Below are positions 42,266 to 52,066 of a stretch of 64,000 nucleotides of DNA, one piece after another. The DNA is taken from contig NZ_JAVSJA010000001.1 of NCBI RefSeq assembly GCF_032027425.1, forward strand, positions 806,001-870,000, read 5' to 3'. Below the pieces are notes generated by a model. The model worked only from the letters and a program-made list of their open reading frames with translations. It did not search any database and was not told where the DNA came from. This stretch comes from Microcystis wesenbergii NRERC-220. GTDB taxonomy: Bacteria; Cyanobacteriota; Cyanobacteriia; Cyanobacteriales; Microcystaceae. The translations under genes and the position numbers were made by a program. Numbering within the stretch: position 1 is the stretch's first letter; the number at the start of each line of letters is the position of its first letter.

Positions 42266-43654
42266 CTATTTTTTGGCGGTTTTTTGGCGTATAGCTTGGC
42301 TGGCCAAGGTTTTACCGAATTCCCAAGCGGCCCCAGGGAAGCGGTGTGCATCAGCGACCACATCTTTAACGGCGGTGACAAGCCAACGGCAATCCTCATC
42401 GGAGAGGGTGAGGGGGGGGATAAACTTGATGATATTCATGCCGTGGCCGGAAACCTGGGAGAGGATTTGATGGCGGGTAAAGAGGGGAACGACGATTAAC
42501 TGGGAAAATAGCCCTTTATTGGCGGTTTCTAGCATTTTCCAGGCGGCTTTTAGTGACCAACTGCTCGGCTCGGCAAATTCCAAGGCGATCATCATACCCA
42601 ATCCCCGCACTTCCTGCAAACATTCGTACTGATCTACGAGGGGCCGTAGTTCTGCGATAATTTGTTGACCGATTACGGCCGATCGCTCGACTAATTTTTC
42701 CTCCTCAATCACCTGTAAAGTGGCAATACCGGCGGCCATGGCCAGATTATTTTTACCAAAAGTGCTACCGTGGACCACAGAACGATCCATGCGATCGAAT
42801 ACTCGATCGAAGATCCAGCGACGACAGAGAACCGCTCCCACTGGCACAAAACCGCCCGAAAGAGCCTTGGCAACACATAAAATGTCCGGTTCTACCCCCC
42901 AATGTTCCACAGCCCAAATTTTGCCAGTCCGGCCTAAACCGGTCTGCACTTCATCGGCCACAAAAAGAGTGCCGTAACGACGACAAAGGGCAGCCGCCGC
43001 CGGGAGATAGTTCGGTTCAGGAATTCTCACCCCGTGACCTTGGATCGGTTCGGTAATAAAAGCCGCTACGTCTTGGTTAATTAGAGCTTTTTCGAGTGCG
43101 GCCAGATCGCCGAAGGGAATTTCCTTAAAATCGGCGACAAAAGGCCCAAATCCCTCACGATAATGGAGATCGCCCGTGGCGGAAAGGGAACCCATGGTTA
43201 ACCCGTGGTAGCCCCCCTGACAGTAAACAATTTGGCTGCGTCCGGTGGCGTAGCGGCTAAATTTAATGGCAGCCTCGACGGTTTCTGTGCCGGAATTAGC
43301 AAAGAAAACTCGTTCTAATCCATTCGGTGCGATCGCTACTAACCGTTCCGCCAGCAATCCCGCTAGGATGGAAGCATCCAATTGGACTAAATTGGGCAAT
43401 GCTGCCGTCAATACCTCTTGTAAAGCTTGCACGATCTTGGGGTGATTGCGTCCGAGAGCGAAAACACCAAAACCACTCAGTAAGTCCAGATACTTTTCCC
43501 CCTGATTGTCGAATAGGTAGGGACCTTCGGCTTTAACGTAGTGGCGATCGTAGCCGATCGTTTTTAGTACCCTAACCATCTGGGGGTTTAGGTATTGTTC
43601 GTGGAGGGCAAAGTTTTCTTCTAGTCTTTTTTCTATCAGTTCTAAAATGCTCAT
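42266..43654 (-). CDS. Class III PLP-dependent aminotransferase
   Basis: A 462-residue fold-type I aminotransferase of the acetylornithine/putrescine/ornithine group. It has 'FANSGTETVEAAIKFSRYAT' (PLP phosphate site), 'YHGLTMGSLSATG', 'FVADEVQTGLGRTGK' (Asp/Gln) and the Schiff-base Lys263 in 'VAKALSGGFVPVG'. The ATG at 43652-43654 ('MSILELIEKRLEENF') is preferred over 43708, which would start inside the IS right end. Its promoter region was replaced by the IS200/IS605 right end ~30 bp upstream, whose TTGACA could supply a -35 element. Confidence 0.85.
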   Translation of the reverse strand: MSILELIEKRLEENFALHEQYLNPQMVRVLKTIGYDRHYVKAEGPYLFDNQGEKYLDLLSGFGVFALGRNHPKIVQALQEVLTAALPNLVQLDASILAGLLAERLVAIAPNGLERVFFANSGTETVEAAIKFSRYATGRSQIVYCQGGYHGLTMGSLSATGDLHYREGFGPFVADFKEIPFGDLAALEKALINQDVAAFITEPIQGHGVRIPEPNYLPAAAALCRRYGTLFVADEVQTGLGRTGKIWAVEHWGVEPDILCVAKALSGGFVPVGAVLCRRWIFDRVFDRMDRSVVHGSTFGKNNLAMAAGIATLQVIEEEKLVERSAVIGQQIIAELRPLVDQYECLQEVRGLGMMIALEFAEPSSWSLKAAWKMLETANKGLFSQLIVVPLFTRHQILSQVSGHGMNIIKFIPPLTLSDEDCRWLVTAVKDVVADAHRFPGAAWEFGKTLASQAIRQKTAKK

Positions 43655-43704
43655 AAATTCCAGATTTGATGACTGAAAAACTAATTTTGACACTCCCATC
43701 GCAC

Positions 43705-44979
43705 TCATGCGAGGGATTCTTCATTCACGGGGAGATGCCTTGTAAAAGCAGTGCCTTTACTTGGTCTTACTCTCCCTCCAGAAGCAGTAGCGGTATGCCC
43801 TACCGCCAAAATTCGTAAACCTTCATCCCGAATATTCTTAGCGGCATTAATGTCTCTATCGTGGGTTTCTCCACACTTAGGACATTGCCAACTACGAATA
43901 TCTAAACTCAAACTATCAACACGATTTAAACAGTTACTACAAGTCTTAGAACTAGGAAAGAATCTATCTACTTCTATATAGATTTTTCCTTCCCATTCAG
44001 CCTTGTATTTTAACATGGTACAGAATTGACCCCAACCAGCATCACTAATTGATTTGGCTAGTTTATGGTTTTTGACCATGTTTTTGACTGCCAGATTTTC
44101 TACCACTATGACTGGGTTTTCGTCAACTAATTTACGACTTAGTTTGTGGAGGAAATCTTCACGACAACGAACAATTTTAGAGTGAACTTTAGCAACTTTA
44201 ACTCTAGCTTTATTGCGGTTGTTAGAGCCTTTTTGCTTGCGACTAAGTTTCTTTTGTCTCCTCGCTAATCTTTGTTCGTACTTACGATAGTATTTAGGAT
44301 TCCCCTGTTTAGTCCCATCTGATGTAATAGCAAAATGGGTTAGTCCAACGTCTATCCCGATAGCTTTTCCTTCTGATGACCCTTCGGCTTCGCTCAGGCT
44401 TCGGCCGTGAGCTCAGGCTTCGACGGTGATCTCAGCCGAACCGCGAAGTCGAGACGTTGATTTCTGGGGTAAATCCTTGCCATCATCATAGAGAGAAGAT
44501 ACAAAATATTCTCCTGATGGATTAACTGAAACCGTAACAGACTTTAAGTTTCCCTCTGGTGGCCGTGAAACTTGGCAATAGACTTTACCAATTTTAGGCA
44601 ATACCAGAACATTATTTTTTAACTTACAGTGTTGAGGGAATCTAATTGACTGCCTATTTTGCTTTTTCTTGAAGTTAGGATATTTAGCTCTACCTTCAAA
44701 AAAGTTAAGGAAAGCACTAGAAAGATTTAAAGCGGCTTGCTGTAATACCTGCGATGGTACTTCGCTTAACCACTCATACTCTTTTTTTAGGGAAGGCAGC
44801 AGCTTAATTATTTCGTTTCTGCTTAATCCTTTTCCAGTTTGCTTGTAAGTTTCAGATGTCAAATTTAGGGCGTAATTGTCAAACCATCTAGCACAGCTAA
44901 ACGACTTGGCGAGCAAAACTGATTGCTCACTTGTCGGATAAATTCTGTACTTAAACGCTTTTAACATCTTACTTATCAA
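43705..44979 (-). pseudogene. tnpB: tnpB pseudogene (RNA-guided nuclease of IS200/IS605)
   Basis: Two open parts in the same frame, 44413-44979 and 43705-44412, form one TnpB of about 424 codons. The N-terminus 'MLKAFKYRIYPTSEQ' and helix-turn-helix region are present. RuvC motifs are present: 'GIDVGLTHFAI' (Asp), 'VVENLAVKNM' (Glu) and 'HDRDINAAKNI' (Asp). The zinc knuckle is 'CSNCLNRV...CPKCG'. Between 'LPQKST' and 'SEGKAIGIDVG' sits an insertion of about 75 nt carrying an in-frame TGA at 44413-44415. Without it the gene would be intact. Confidence 0.85.
44386..44460. repeat. Palindromic short repeat inserted in tnpB
   Basis: TTCGGCTTCGCTCAGGCTTC, GGCCGTGAGCTCAGGCTTCG and CGAACCGCGAAGTCGAGACG. 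It is built from the same CTTCG/GAGCTCA units as the stretch in the MITE at 13020-13095. Its length is a multiple of three but it brings a stop codon. Confidence 0.75.
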
Positions 44980-45042
44980 ACTATACTACTATGGTAAACT
45001 ATGCAAGGCTAAACTGTCAAGGATTTAATCGTGCTTCGTGTC

Positions 45043-45115
45043 ACTGAGCCTTGACATTGAGCCTTTACATTGAGCGTGTCGAAATGTGTCGAAATGTGTC
45101 GAAGTGCTGTTTTAT
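45043..45115. repeat. TGAGCCTTGACAT / TGTCGAAATG short repeats
   Basis: CACTGAGCCTTGACATTGAG then three TGTCGAAATG-type units ending GTCGAAGTGC. The same mosaic is found inside MITE A at 33506-33561. Confidence 0.75.
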
Positions 45116-45236
45116 ATTGGTCGGGGTTTCATCCCGTCGCACTCAAGCGAGGGTCTTCACCCCGACATTTGAGATAAACTACCCCCCACTCAGCAGTGAG
45201 TGGGGGGTTTCTGACGCTTCTTTGCCTCTATTTGCC

Positions 45237-45397
45237 TCATGCTTCCGCACAAGGTAGAAGCTCACCGACTCTGCATCCCGCATAGGCTCGTTCCCAACCC
45301 CTTGCATAATTAAGCATAACCTGAGCGGCGGCTACATCTCTATCGCAAGAATAACTAAATTTCTCACAGCTATGAACTCTTTCGGCTAAAGATTTTT
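45237..45397 (-). pseudogene. TnpB C-terminal fragment
   Basis: Minus-strand reading 'AERVHSCEKFSYSCDRDVAA' and 'AQVMLNYARGWERAYAGC' resembles the zinc-ribbon and last RuvC Asp ('CDRDVAAA') of transposon TnpB proteins. The upstream part is lost where a MITE enters at 45398. Confidence 0.6.
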
Positions 45398-45528
45398 GGC
45401 TCTTCTCGTTTCTGTGTGGAAGTAAGAAGAATAGGGATAATTTTCCAGAAATATAGTCTTCAAAGCCTTGTCTAGCAAGACTCCTACGAATGATAAGCAC
45501 TGATGATCACACAAAGTCGAGAAAAGCC
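45398..45528. mobile_element. 131-bp MITE, ISL3-like ends, second copy
   Basis: Ends GGCTCTTCTCGTTTCTGTGT and GGCTTTTCTCGACTTTGTGT (inward from the right) match the element at 19338-19470. No clear target duplication remains here. It splits a TnpB relic. Confidence 0.65.
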
Positions 45529-45540
45529 GGATCGCTCTAG

Positions 45541-45590
45541 TTGACAATCCCCGAAGCGCTCATGCGAGGGATTCTCGAAGCTCATCACTG
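45541..45590 (-). mobile_element. Orphan IS200/IS605 right end
   Basis: TTGACAATCCCCGAAGCGCT then CATGCGAGGGATTCTCG repeats the right-end plan seen at 43687. No transposase gene is attached. 45590-46000 shows no gene. Confidence 0.5.
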
Positions 45591-46012
45591 CGCTTTCTGG
45601 TTTCCCCTACTCACGTCTTACACGATTAGGTCCTATCCGAACCTACTAGAATATCACTTGTTATCTAGTTGTCCACTTGTGGATAGCTCTCCAAGCGTTT
45701 TGGTCTTTCAGCCAACCTGTGCGTAGCACCAATCGGCTCCATGACCCCGTTTATTAAAATATTAAAATTTAGACAAAGACATTCATTTGAGTATCTATTT
45801 TTCAAAAATATACAGCGCAGGGGTTGTAGCGAATTTTAATAGCGGTAATTTTTACCTTGAAAACACGGTATATAATACTAAAGCGGCGCCTTGATCGTTA
45901 AGGCAACGCGGGAACCGTTGTCAGACCCTGCAGTAAGGGGGGGGTTCAACTTCGACAAGCGAGCGGGCGAGCCTGAAAGTGCTGTATCTCGAAAGCTGTT
46001 AAGGTGTTTGCG

Positions 46013-46243
46013 ATGTCTAAACTGCGCCAGCAACGTCGTTTTATCAAACTCTATATCAAGCCTCTCAAGGAGAAGCTGTCAGAAATCGATGGTTCTGCGT
46101 TAAAAGTATATCTAGCTTTAGCTTTAGAAATAGGCTGGTTAGATAATACTGTAGAAATCTATAGCAGTTTTCATCAGAATGAGGCATGGGCAAGGCGCTT
46201 AAGCCCCTTGCTGGCAAAACTTGTCGATACCTCAGTAACGTGA
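46013..46243 (+). CDS. Small uncharacterised protein, possible truncated replication/wHTH protein
   Basis: A 76-residue frame starting ATG at 46013 after an AAGGTG ribosome site: 'MSKLRQQRRFIKLYIKPLKE', 'LDGSALKVYLALALEIGWLD' (the latter reading IDGSALKVYLALALEIG). The 'GSALKVYLALAL' stretch resembles the winged-helix start of small plasmid replication or regulatory proteins. It stops just before the ApeA relic and looks truncated. Low confidence that it is expressed. Confidence 0.35.
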   Translation: MSKLRQQRRFIKLYIKPLKEKLSEIDGSALKVYLALALEIGWLDNTVEIYSSFHQNEAWARRLSPLLAKLVDTSVT

Positions 46244-46778
46244 AAAGTGCTATATCCAATTTCGTGATTTTCTTAGCTTTGCTACTTATTCTTCTAATCA
46301 AATTGTTTCAGTTCACGCTAGACATGATAAAACTGATAGCCAATGCCCAGATCAAATAAATACGATTGAGATTATATGGAATGAAAGAAAATTTTCAGAG
46401 AATTTCGATCATATCTCTTGGTAAAAAATGCTGTTAACTTATGATGATATTAAAGATGATTTTGAAAAAATTCCCAAAACTGGATAGACAACCGAGAGAA
46501 ATTTAAAACTATTTTTCAGGAACTATTAATAAATATTTATACTCCAAAATTATATCTGGAATATAAATTTCTGAATATTGTGCAAGCGTTGGATATCTAT
46601 CATAAACAAACTAAAAAAATAAAACATAATATCGAATATATGTCTCAAGATAGTTGTCAAAATGGCATTGCTCAACAACTTTGCGAAGTTATTCAAAATT
46701 ATCCTATCCAAGAAGATTTCAAAACGTTTTTAGATAGCCAAGTTAAATACTTGTTTAAGGTTGAGATGAATCTAAAGG

Positions 46779-48095
46779 CTCAAGGGGTGACAGAAAGGTT
46801 AAAGAGCTTGCTTGATAAGGCTCATAGCCGTTAACCCTTTGGAGAAATAAGGGTTTTTCTGGGGTTTGAGGCGTATCAAAGAAAGGGCAAGTTCCGAAAA
46901 AATATCCATCGACTCAACCCAAAAAGTACCATAAGTCCCTATCCAAAAATCACTATGTCTTTCAGCAGAACGATTAGATTCTTTGAGGCGACAAATATAA
47001 ACACGGTGGGGTAAAATATTGAGTTGTTGACCCCGTATTGTATTTAAAGAATAGGCGATAGCAATTAATAAAACAAGAGCTAAAAAACGCGGTTCGCTAA
47101 CTTTAGTTTTCTCGATATTATAACCTCCCGTTTTACAATCTTTGAACATTGCTTCAATGCCAAAACGAGATTCATATAAATTTAAAGTCTCATCCAAAGA
47201 GTCAAGATTAGTAAGAAGATACCAAGGAGCTTCGGCTTGTTTACTACGGTAGCGTCTTTTCCAGCGAGTGGCCAAATTAAAAGGGCCAAGTTTATGAGCA
47301 GATGTATGATAAATATCCGAAAAAAAATGCTGAGTCCCCGGTTGAATATCTAGAGCTTTTAGAGGTTGATAGTTTTCTTCACCTGATAATAGCAAAGATG
47401 TTCCCTTCTTTTGTCTCAGAATAAAGGCTATCCCCTTTTCGTCTAGCCACTTTCCTAGTTGAACACTGTGAAATTCTCGGTCGCCTATCACGACAACTGG
47501 GTAGGATTTCAAAAATTTTAATACCGGCTTGAGAAAGTTTTTTTGGTTCCCTAAATTACTGCTTCCTTGTTTATCTAACAATATCCAGTACACAGGTAAC
47601 GCCCTTTTTCCACAAATAACACTAGCTACAAACAAATTTCTTCCTTTCCAATCTGTTCGGTCAATTACCAATAATAGATGTCCCAGATGCTTAAGTTTTT
47701 TCAGTTTTCTTCTTTGATGTCGATTTTTATTTTTTTCGCTAAACTCTTGCTTAATAATGTGTTTAATTAGCGGAAACCATAACAATTTTACACTTAATTG
47801 CGGTAACTTGAGAAACCTTTGTAAATTTCTTCTTCTGCTTTCAAAGGTAATTGGTTGGGGAAATAAGGCGGCCAATCTCTCCAATTGTACTGTTCTATGG
47901 CTTTGTAGGAGCAGTATAAGAATTTGTAGAGTCAGATATTGTGCTTGTGTCAAGCTGGCTTGTAAACAGGCCTGATAGAATGATGGTAACATATTGAAAT
48001 TTTGGGTGGTTGTCTCAACCACTCTATTTCTTTTGGGTTCATTTGGCTAGAGTCTTTATCTTGATTACCTTTGAACCCCTTTGTCACCCCTTGAG
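46779..48095 (-). mobile_element. IS4-family insertion sequence, complete, 9-bp target duplication
   Basis: A 1317-bp element with inverted ends CTCAAGGGGTGACAGAAAGG and CTCAAGGGGTGACAAAGGGG. ATCTAAAGG is duplicated on both sides (46770-46778 and 48096-48104). It contains one transposase gene. Insertion is inside the ApeA-like pseudogene. Removing it and one ATCTAAAGG restores the local reading frame. Confidence 0.92.
46799..48022 (-). CDS. IS4-family transposase
   Basis: A 407-residue DDE transposase. The first Asp is in 'LLVIDRTDWKGRNLFV', the second in 'VVVIGDREFHSVQLG'. The IS4 signature Y-x2-R-x3-E-x6-K is 'YESRFGIEAMFKDCK' and on into 'TGGYNIEK'. The frame is full length with no stops, so the element may be active. 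It lies wholly between the two inverted repeats. Confidence 0.92.
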   Translation of the reverse strand: MVETTTQNFNMLPSFYQACLQASLTQAQYLTLQILILLLQSHRTVQLERLAALFPQPITFESRRRNLQRFLKLPQLSVKLLWFPLIKHIIKQEFSEKNKNRHQRRKLKKLKHLGHLLLVIDRTDWKGRNLFVASVICGKRALPVYWILLDKQGSSNLGNQKNFLKPVLKFLKSYPVVVIGDREFHSVQLGKWLDEKGIAFILRQKKGTSLLLSGEENYQPLKALDIQPGTQHFFSDIYHTSAHKLGPFNLATRWKRRYRSKQAEAPWYLLTNLDSLDETLNLYESRFGIEAMFKDCKTGGYNIEKTKVSEPRFLALVLLIAIAYSLNTIRGQQLNILPHRVYICRLKESNRSAERHSDFWIGTYGTFWVESMDIFSELALSLIRLKPQKNPYFSKGLTAMSLIKQAL

Positions 48096-48656
48096 ATCTA
48101 AAGGATAGACTGAGAAATATTATAGATAATATTTCCTATTTATTCATTGAAAACAATGACGCTACTAAACAAAGCTTTGCTGATACTTTCAACTCACAAG
48201 ATGATAGTTTATTCTCTAGAATAAACCAAGATCAAGATTTAAAAGATAAATTTATTAAGCGAGTAACTGAGATTAGAAATAATTTAACTAACCCAGACAA
48301 GAAAATAAAAATAAAAAATCAATAACTCTAGGATCTATGGTGTACCGTAACTTTAATATTACAAACTTGTTTACTGATAGAACTCGAAGTTTCAACCGAC
48401 ACCATTAAAGCTATTATTAAAAATAGAATGCGGAACCAAAATGAATGGCTTGGAGAGGATAAGTATAATTAAGCTAAGAAAATAGCTTACCTCTTATTTG
48501 TTGATGAGTGAAGGTGAATATAGCTTTTCTCATCAAGAGAAAATGTAACCTGATTGGGTAAGTAAAACTTCCCACCTCACCAATAAGATAACTGCTATAT
48601 AGTTAAAATTGACAACTTAGGTTAAGATGATGCTAGGTTTCACCAGTTAAAGACCC

Positions 48657-50531
48657 ATGGATAACAAAGTTCTCGACGTTCGCCATCTCACCGTTGAATT
48701 TTCTAATCAGAAAAGAACAACAGTCGCCGTTAATAACATTAGTTTTAGCTTGCAGAAAGGTCAAGTTCTCGGTTGTGTGGGGGAGTCGGGTTCAGGAAAA
48801 TCCGTCACCTCCCTCGCACTCATGGGACTGGTTCCCTCTCCGGGAAAAATTACCGCGGGAGAAATTTGCTTTCGTCCGGCAAAAGGTCAGTCAATGCAAG
48901 CAGTGGATTTATTATCTATTCCCCCGGAAGAATTGCGTTATTATCGCGGGGGAGAAATGGCGATGATTTTCCAAGAACCAATGAGTTCTCTTAATCCAGT
49001 TTATAACATCGAGTTTCAACTCACCGAAGCAATTTTACTGCACCAAAAAGTCAGCACTGAACAGGCAAAAAATCAAGCCATCTCTCTACTGCAAGAAGTG
49101 CGCTTATTACCCAGTGATGAACAGTTAGAGGAGAAGTATATAGAAACTTTTCCCTTAGAAAATAAGGGTCATGTCAGAGAAAAAATTAGAACTTATATTC
49201 AAGAACAAAAAGAAGCAATTCTCAAGCGTTATCCTCACGAATTATCGGGGGGACAATTACAAAGGGTAATGATTGCCATGGCGATCTCTTGTAATCCTAC
49301 CCTATTAATTGCCGATGAACCAACCACCGCTTTAGATGTGACTGTCCAAGCAGAAATATTAAGATTATTACGCGATTTGTGTAAAAGCGATCGAGAAATG
49401 TCAATGGTTTTTATCTCCCACGATTTAGGAGTTATTAATGAAATTGCCGATCAAATTGTCGTGATGTATCAAGGAGAAATCGTCGAACAGGGAACGAAAG
49501 AAGAAGTATTAAATTCTCCCCAACATCCCTACACAAAAGGTTTACTTGCCTGTCGCCCCCGCTTAAACTCTCGTCCAGAAAAATTGCCCACCGTCAGCGA
49601 TTTTTTACGAGTCGAAAAAGACTCTCAAGGTAAGATTATTGACTTACAGGAAATTACTCCACCAGCAGTTAAGTTTATTACTCTCCAAGAGGAAGAAAGC
49701 AGAATTGAAGGTTTACAGAATCACGAGAATATTTTATCGGTAGAAAATTTATCGGTTAGATTTCCTGTTAAGGGAGTTTTCGGGCAAGTAAAGACCTTTT
49801 TTAATGCCGTAGATCAGGTCAGTTTTGCTGTTAAACGGGGGGAAACCCTCGGTTTAGTCGGTGAATCTGGCTGCGGAAAATCCACTTTAGCAAGGACAAT
49901 TCTGCGCTTAATTCCTGCCACTTCTGGAGATATCTATTTCCGAGGAGAAAATCTCGCTAAATTAAACCCCAGCGATCCAAAATTAAGACTACTGCGACGG
50001 GAATTACAGATAGTTTTTCAGAATCCCTACAACTCCCTGAATCCCCGTTTATCCATCGGTAAAGCAATTTTAGAACCGATGGTTATTCATCATACTGGCG
50101 GCAATTCCCAAAAGCGACGGCAACGAGTAGAATATTTATTAGAACGAGTTAAACTTGATCCTAATTGGTTCGATCGCTATCCCCATCAATTATCAGGAGG
50201 ACAACGACAAAGGGTTTGTATTGCCCGCGCTTTAGCCTTAAATCCTCAGTTTATTATCTGTGATGAATCTGTCTCTGCTTTAGATGTTTCCGTGCAAGCG
50301 GGAGTCTTAAATTTACTCAAAGAATTACAGCAGGAATTTAATCTCACTTATATCTTTATTTCCCACGATTTAAGTGTCGTCAGATTTATGAGCGATCGGA
50401 TTATGGTGATGAATAAAGGTAAAATTGAGGAAATGGGTACAGCTAACCAAATTATTAACTCTCCCCAAAGTGATTACACCCGTAAACTTATCGCTTCTAT
50501 TCCCCAATTTACCGAAAGTCTTGCTAGTTAA
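48657..50531 (+). CDS. Fused oligopeptide/dipeptide ABC transporter ATP-binding protein (two ATPase domains)
   Basis: A 624-residue protein with two ABC ATPases in tandem, like GsiA/YliA or a DppD-DppF fusion. Domain 1 has Walker A 'GESGSGKSVTS' (about 41), signature 'LSGGQLQRVMIAM' and 'LLIADEPTTALDV'. Domain 2 has 'GESGCGKSTLART' (about 403), 'LSGGQRQRVCIARAL' and 'FIICDESVSALDV'. Each has the oligopeptide-family extension ('HPYTKGLLACRPR' after domain 1). It would power import of peptides or nickel-like ligands. The family 5 binding lipoprotein at 54345-55961 could be its partner, though permeases are not in the window. Confidence 0.92.
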   Translation: MDNKVLDVRHLTVEFSNQKRTTVAVNNISFSLQKGQVLGCVGESGSGKSVTSLALMGLVPSPGKITAGEICFRPAKGQSMQAVDLLSIPPEELRYYRGGEMAMIFQEPMSSLNPVYNIEFQLTEAILLHQKVSTEQAKNQAISLLQEVRLLPSDEQLEEKYIETFPLENKGHVREKIRTYIQEQKEAILKRYPHELSGGQLQRVMIAMAISCNPTLLIADEPTTALDVTVQAEILRLLRDLCKSDREMSMVFISHDLGVINEIADQIVVMYQGEIVEQGTKEEVLNSPQHPYTKGLLACRPRLNSRPEKLPTVSDFLRVEKDSQGKIIDLQEITPPAVKFITLQEEESRIEGLQNHENILSVENLSVRFPVKGVFGQVKTFFNAVDQVSFAVKRGETLGLVGESGCGKSTLARTILRLIPATSGDIYFRGENLAKLNPSDPKLRLLRRELQIVFQNPYNSLNPRLSIGKAILEPMVIHHTGGNSQKRRQRVEYLLERVKLDPNWFDRYPHQLSGGQRQRVCIARALALNPQFIICDESVSALDVSVQAGVLNLLKELQQEFNLTYIFISHDLSVVRFMSDRIMVMNKGKIEEMGTANQIINSPQSDYTRKLIASIPQFTESLAS

Positions 50532-51921
50532 AATTAGCCATCAAACCGAAAGGATTAGCTGCCTCTAATTGTGCCGATAAACCTAACAAAGTGATTTCAT
50601 CGGCAGGTTTGCCCACTAACTGAATTGCCACGGGTAAACCCTGACTATCCACTCCCGTGGGTAAAGCAATCGCAGGTAAACCACTCGCATTAGCAATCGG
50701 AGAAGGGGCAATCCAACTAATCATCTTATTAATCGTTTCTTCCGGTGGTAAATTTTCCCACTCACCAATTCCGGGGGGTTGATGTAGAAAAATTGGCAAA
50801 AGTAAGACATCAAAATTATCAAACATCGCCACAATTTGCCGCGAAATAACGTGCATCTGCCGCACCGCTTGCAGGTATTCCCCAGCGCTGCCAGAATTGT
50901 CTAATAACCATTGGTTCAGGGGACTTAATAACTCCCTGGGAATTGCCGCCGCTGCCGTCCCCGCTTGCCAAATACGGCGAAAAGGAGCGATTAAAGCCTG
51001 TAAATCGGGAGAATACTCCGTTAAGTGATGCCCCATGTCCTCTAAAATTTTAGCCGTCTCGATCACAGCATTTTTATAGACGGAAGCCGCTTCGCCGAAG
51101 GGGGATATGGAAGTAGAAAAAGCGATTCTCAGGGGTTTTACGCCTCTCTGAGTGGCTTCTAGAAAAGAAAAGGGCGGATCGGGTAGCCAGTAGGGATCGC
51201 CCGTCGTATAGCCCGAAATCACGGTAAGCAGCGCCGCCCCATCTGCCACCGTCTTAGAAAGAGTGCCGTTAGTGGCGATACCGCTTTGAAATTCCCCCAC
51301 CGGGGCATAGGAAACGCGCCCGCGACTGGGTTTTATCCCCACCAAACCGCAACAACCCGCCGGAGTACGAATGGAACCGCCACCGTCGGAACCCTGGGCA
51401 ATCGGGCAGAAACCCGCCGCTACCGCCGCCGCCGCACCGCCACTGGAACCTCCTGCGGTATAATCGCGGTTGAAGGGGTTACGAGTCGGCAAAAAACCCG
51501 GATTTTCGGTGTAGGGAAAGGACCCTAGCTGGGAAGTGGCAGTTTTGCCCAGAAGGATAAAACCCGCCATTTTCATTCTGGTGACGATTCCTTCGTCGTA
51601 TTGGGCAATATTTCCCTGTAAAGCGGCGACTCCGTAACTAACCGGCATTCCGGCGACGGCATTTAAGTCTTTAATGGCGGTGGGAACTCCAAAAAAAGGC
51701 GGTAATTCGGCAGTATCGGTGATTTGACTTAATTGTTCCGTTTGGGCGCTCGCGGTTGCTAGGGCGCTTTCCCCGGCGACATGGACAAAACTACCGATTT
51801 GACAGTCAAATTTCTCAATTCTATCGAGGTATAAATGGGTTAATTCTAGGGGGGAGATTTGTTTAGTGCGAATCAGTTGGGCTAATTCTAGGGCAGATTT
51901 TTGCAATAATTCATCACTCAT
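50524..51921 (-). CDS. Amidase signature family hydrolase
   Basis: A 465-residue amidase. The Ser-cisSer-Lys triad regions are visible: Lys in '[16 protein letters not shown]' near residue 83, and '[17 protein letters not shown]' then '[19 protein letters not shown]' with the two serines near 160 and 184. It is close to GatA-like amidases, but no gatB/C are nearby and the C-terminus is shorter, so an enantioselective or general amidase is more likely. Its 3' end overlaps the ABC ATPase gene by 8 bp, tail to tail. Confidence 0.88.
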   Translation of the reverse strand: MSDELLQKSALELAQLIRTKQISPLELTHLYLDRIEKFDCQIGSFVHVAGESALATASAQTEQLSQITDTAELPPFFGVPTAIKDLNAVAGMPVSYGVAALQGNIAQYDEGIVTRMKMAGFILLGKTATSQLGSFPYTENPGFLPTRNPFNRDYTAGGSSGGAAAAVAAGFCPIAQGSDGGGSIRTPAGCCGLVGIKPSRGRVSYAPVGEFQSGIATNGTLSKTVADGAALLTVISGYTTGDPYWLPDPPFSFLEATQRGVKPLRIAFSTSISPFGEAASVYKNAVIETAKILEDMGHHLTEYSPDLQALIAPFRRIWQAGTAAAAIPRELLSPLNQWLLDNSGSAGEYLQAVRQMHVISRQIVAMFDNFDVLLLPIFLHQPPGIGEWENLPPEETINKMISWIAPSPIANASGLPAIALPTGVDSQGLPVAIQLVGKPADEITLLGLSAQLEAANPFGLMANFN

Positions 51922-52066
51922 GAGCGATCGAGTTAAAATAGGTAAGTGAAAATAATTATATTCGTTAGTGGGAAGATGGTTTTAAAGGAAAAAAGAAAAA
52001 GTAAAAAAAGGTATCCATTGCCGTAAAAATTTCCCTATCCCCTATCCCCCCTTGTCTTGGAAAATT

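Larger units (their letters stand above)
43683..45010 (-). mobile_element. IS200/IS605-type (tnpB-only) element
   Basis: The right end is marked by the TTGACA-CTCCC...GGGATTCTTC hairpin at 43687-43722, overlapping the tnpB stop. The left end is somewhere in 44985-45030. There is no tnpA, and tnpB is interrupted by a short repeat insertion. In active relatives the right end also encodes the guide (omega) RNA for TnpB, so a decayed one may be here. Confidence 0.65.
46252..48472 (+). pseudogene. ApeA-type HEPN anti-phage defence gene, disrupted
   Basis: Fragments read in order 'YIQFRDFLSFATYSSNQIVSV', a TAA after 'DHISW' (about 46420), 'MLLTYDDIKDDFE', a frameshift near 46470, then 'FQNWIDNREKFKTIFQELL', 'LYLEYKFLNIVQALDIYHKQ'. 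After the IS the frame continues 'LKDRLRNIIDNISYLFIE' to 'RVTEIRNNLTNPDKK', a stop at 48323, then a frameshifted tail 'LIELEVSTDTIKAIIKN' to 48472. This is the ApeA N-terminal plus HEPN layout. The HEPN RNase motif (R-N-x3-H) has Asn in place of His. An IS4-family element sits at 46779-48095. Confidence 0.7.

Noticed and set aside
45051-45257. Plus-strand frame of 68 codons
   Set aside because: Made of TGTCGAAATG-type repeats and hairpins, not coding.
46580-46834. Separate 84-codon gene before the IS
   Set aside because: It is a fragment of the ApeA-like pseudogene reading into the IS left end.
50524-51921. GatA subunit of the amidotransferase
   Set aside because: The amidase signature fits, but no gatB or gatC is adjacent and the overall pattern is that of a general amidase.
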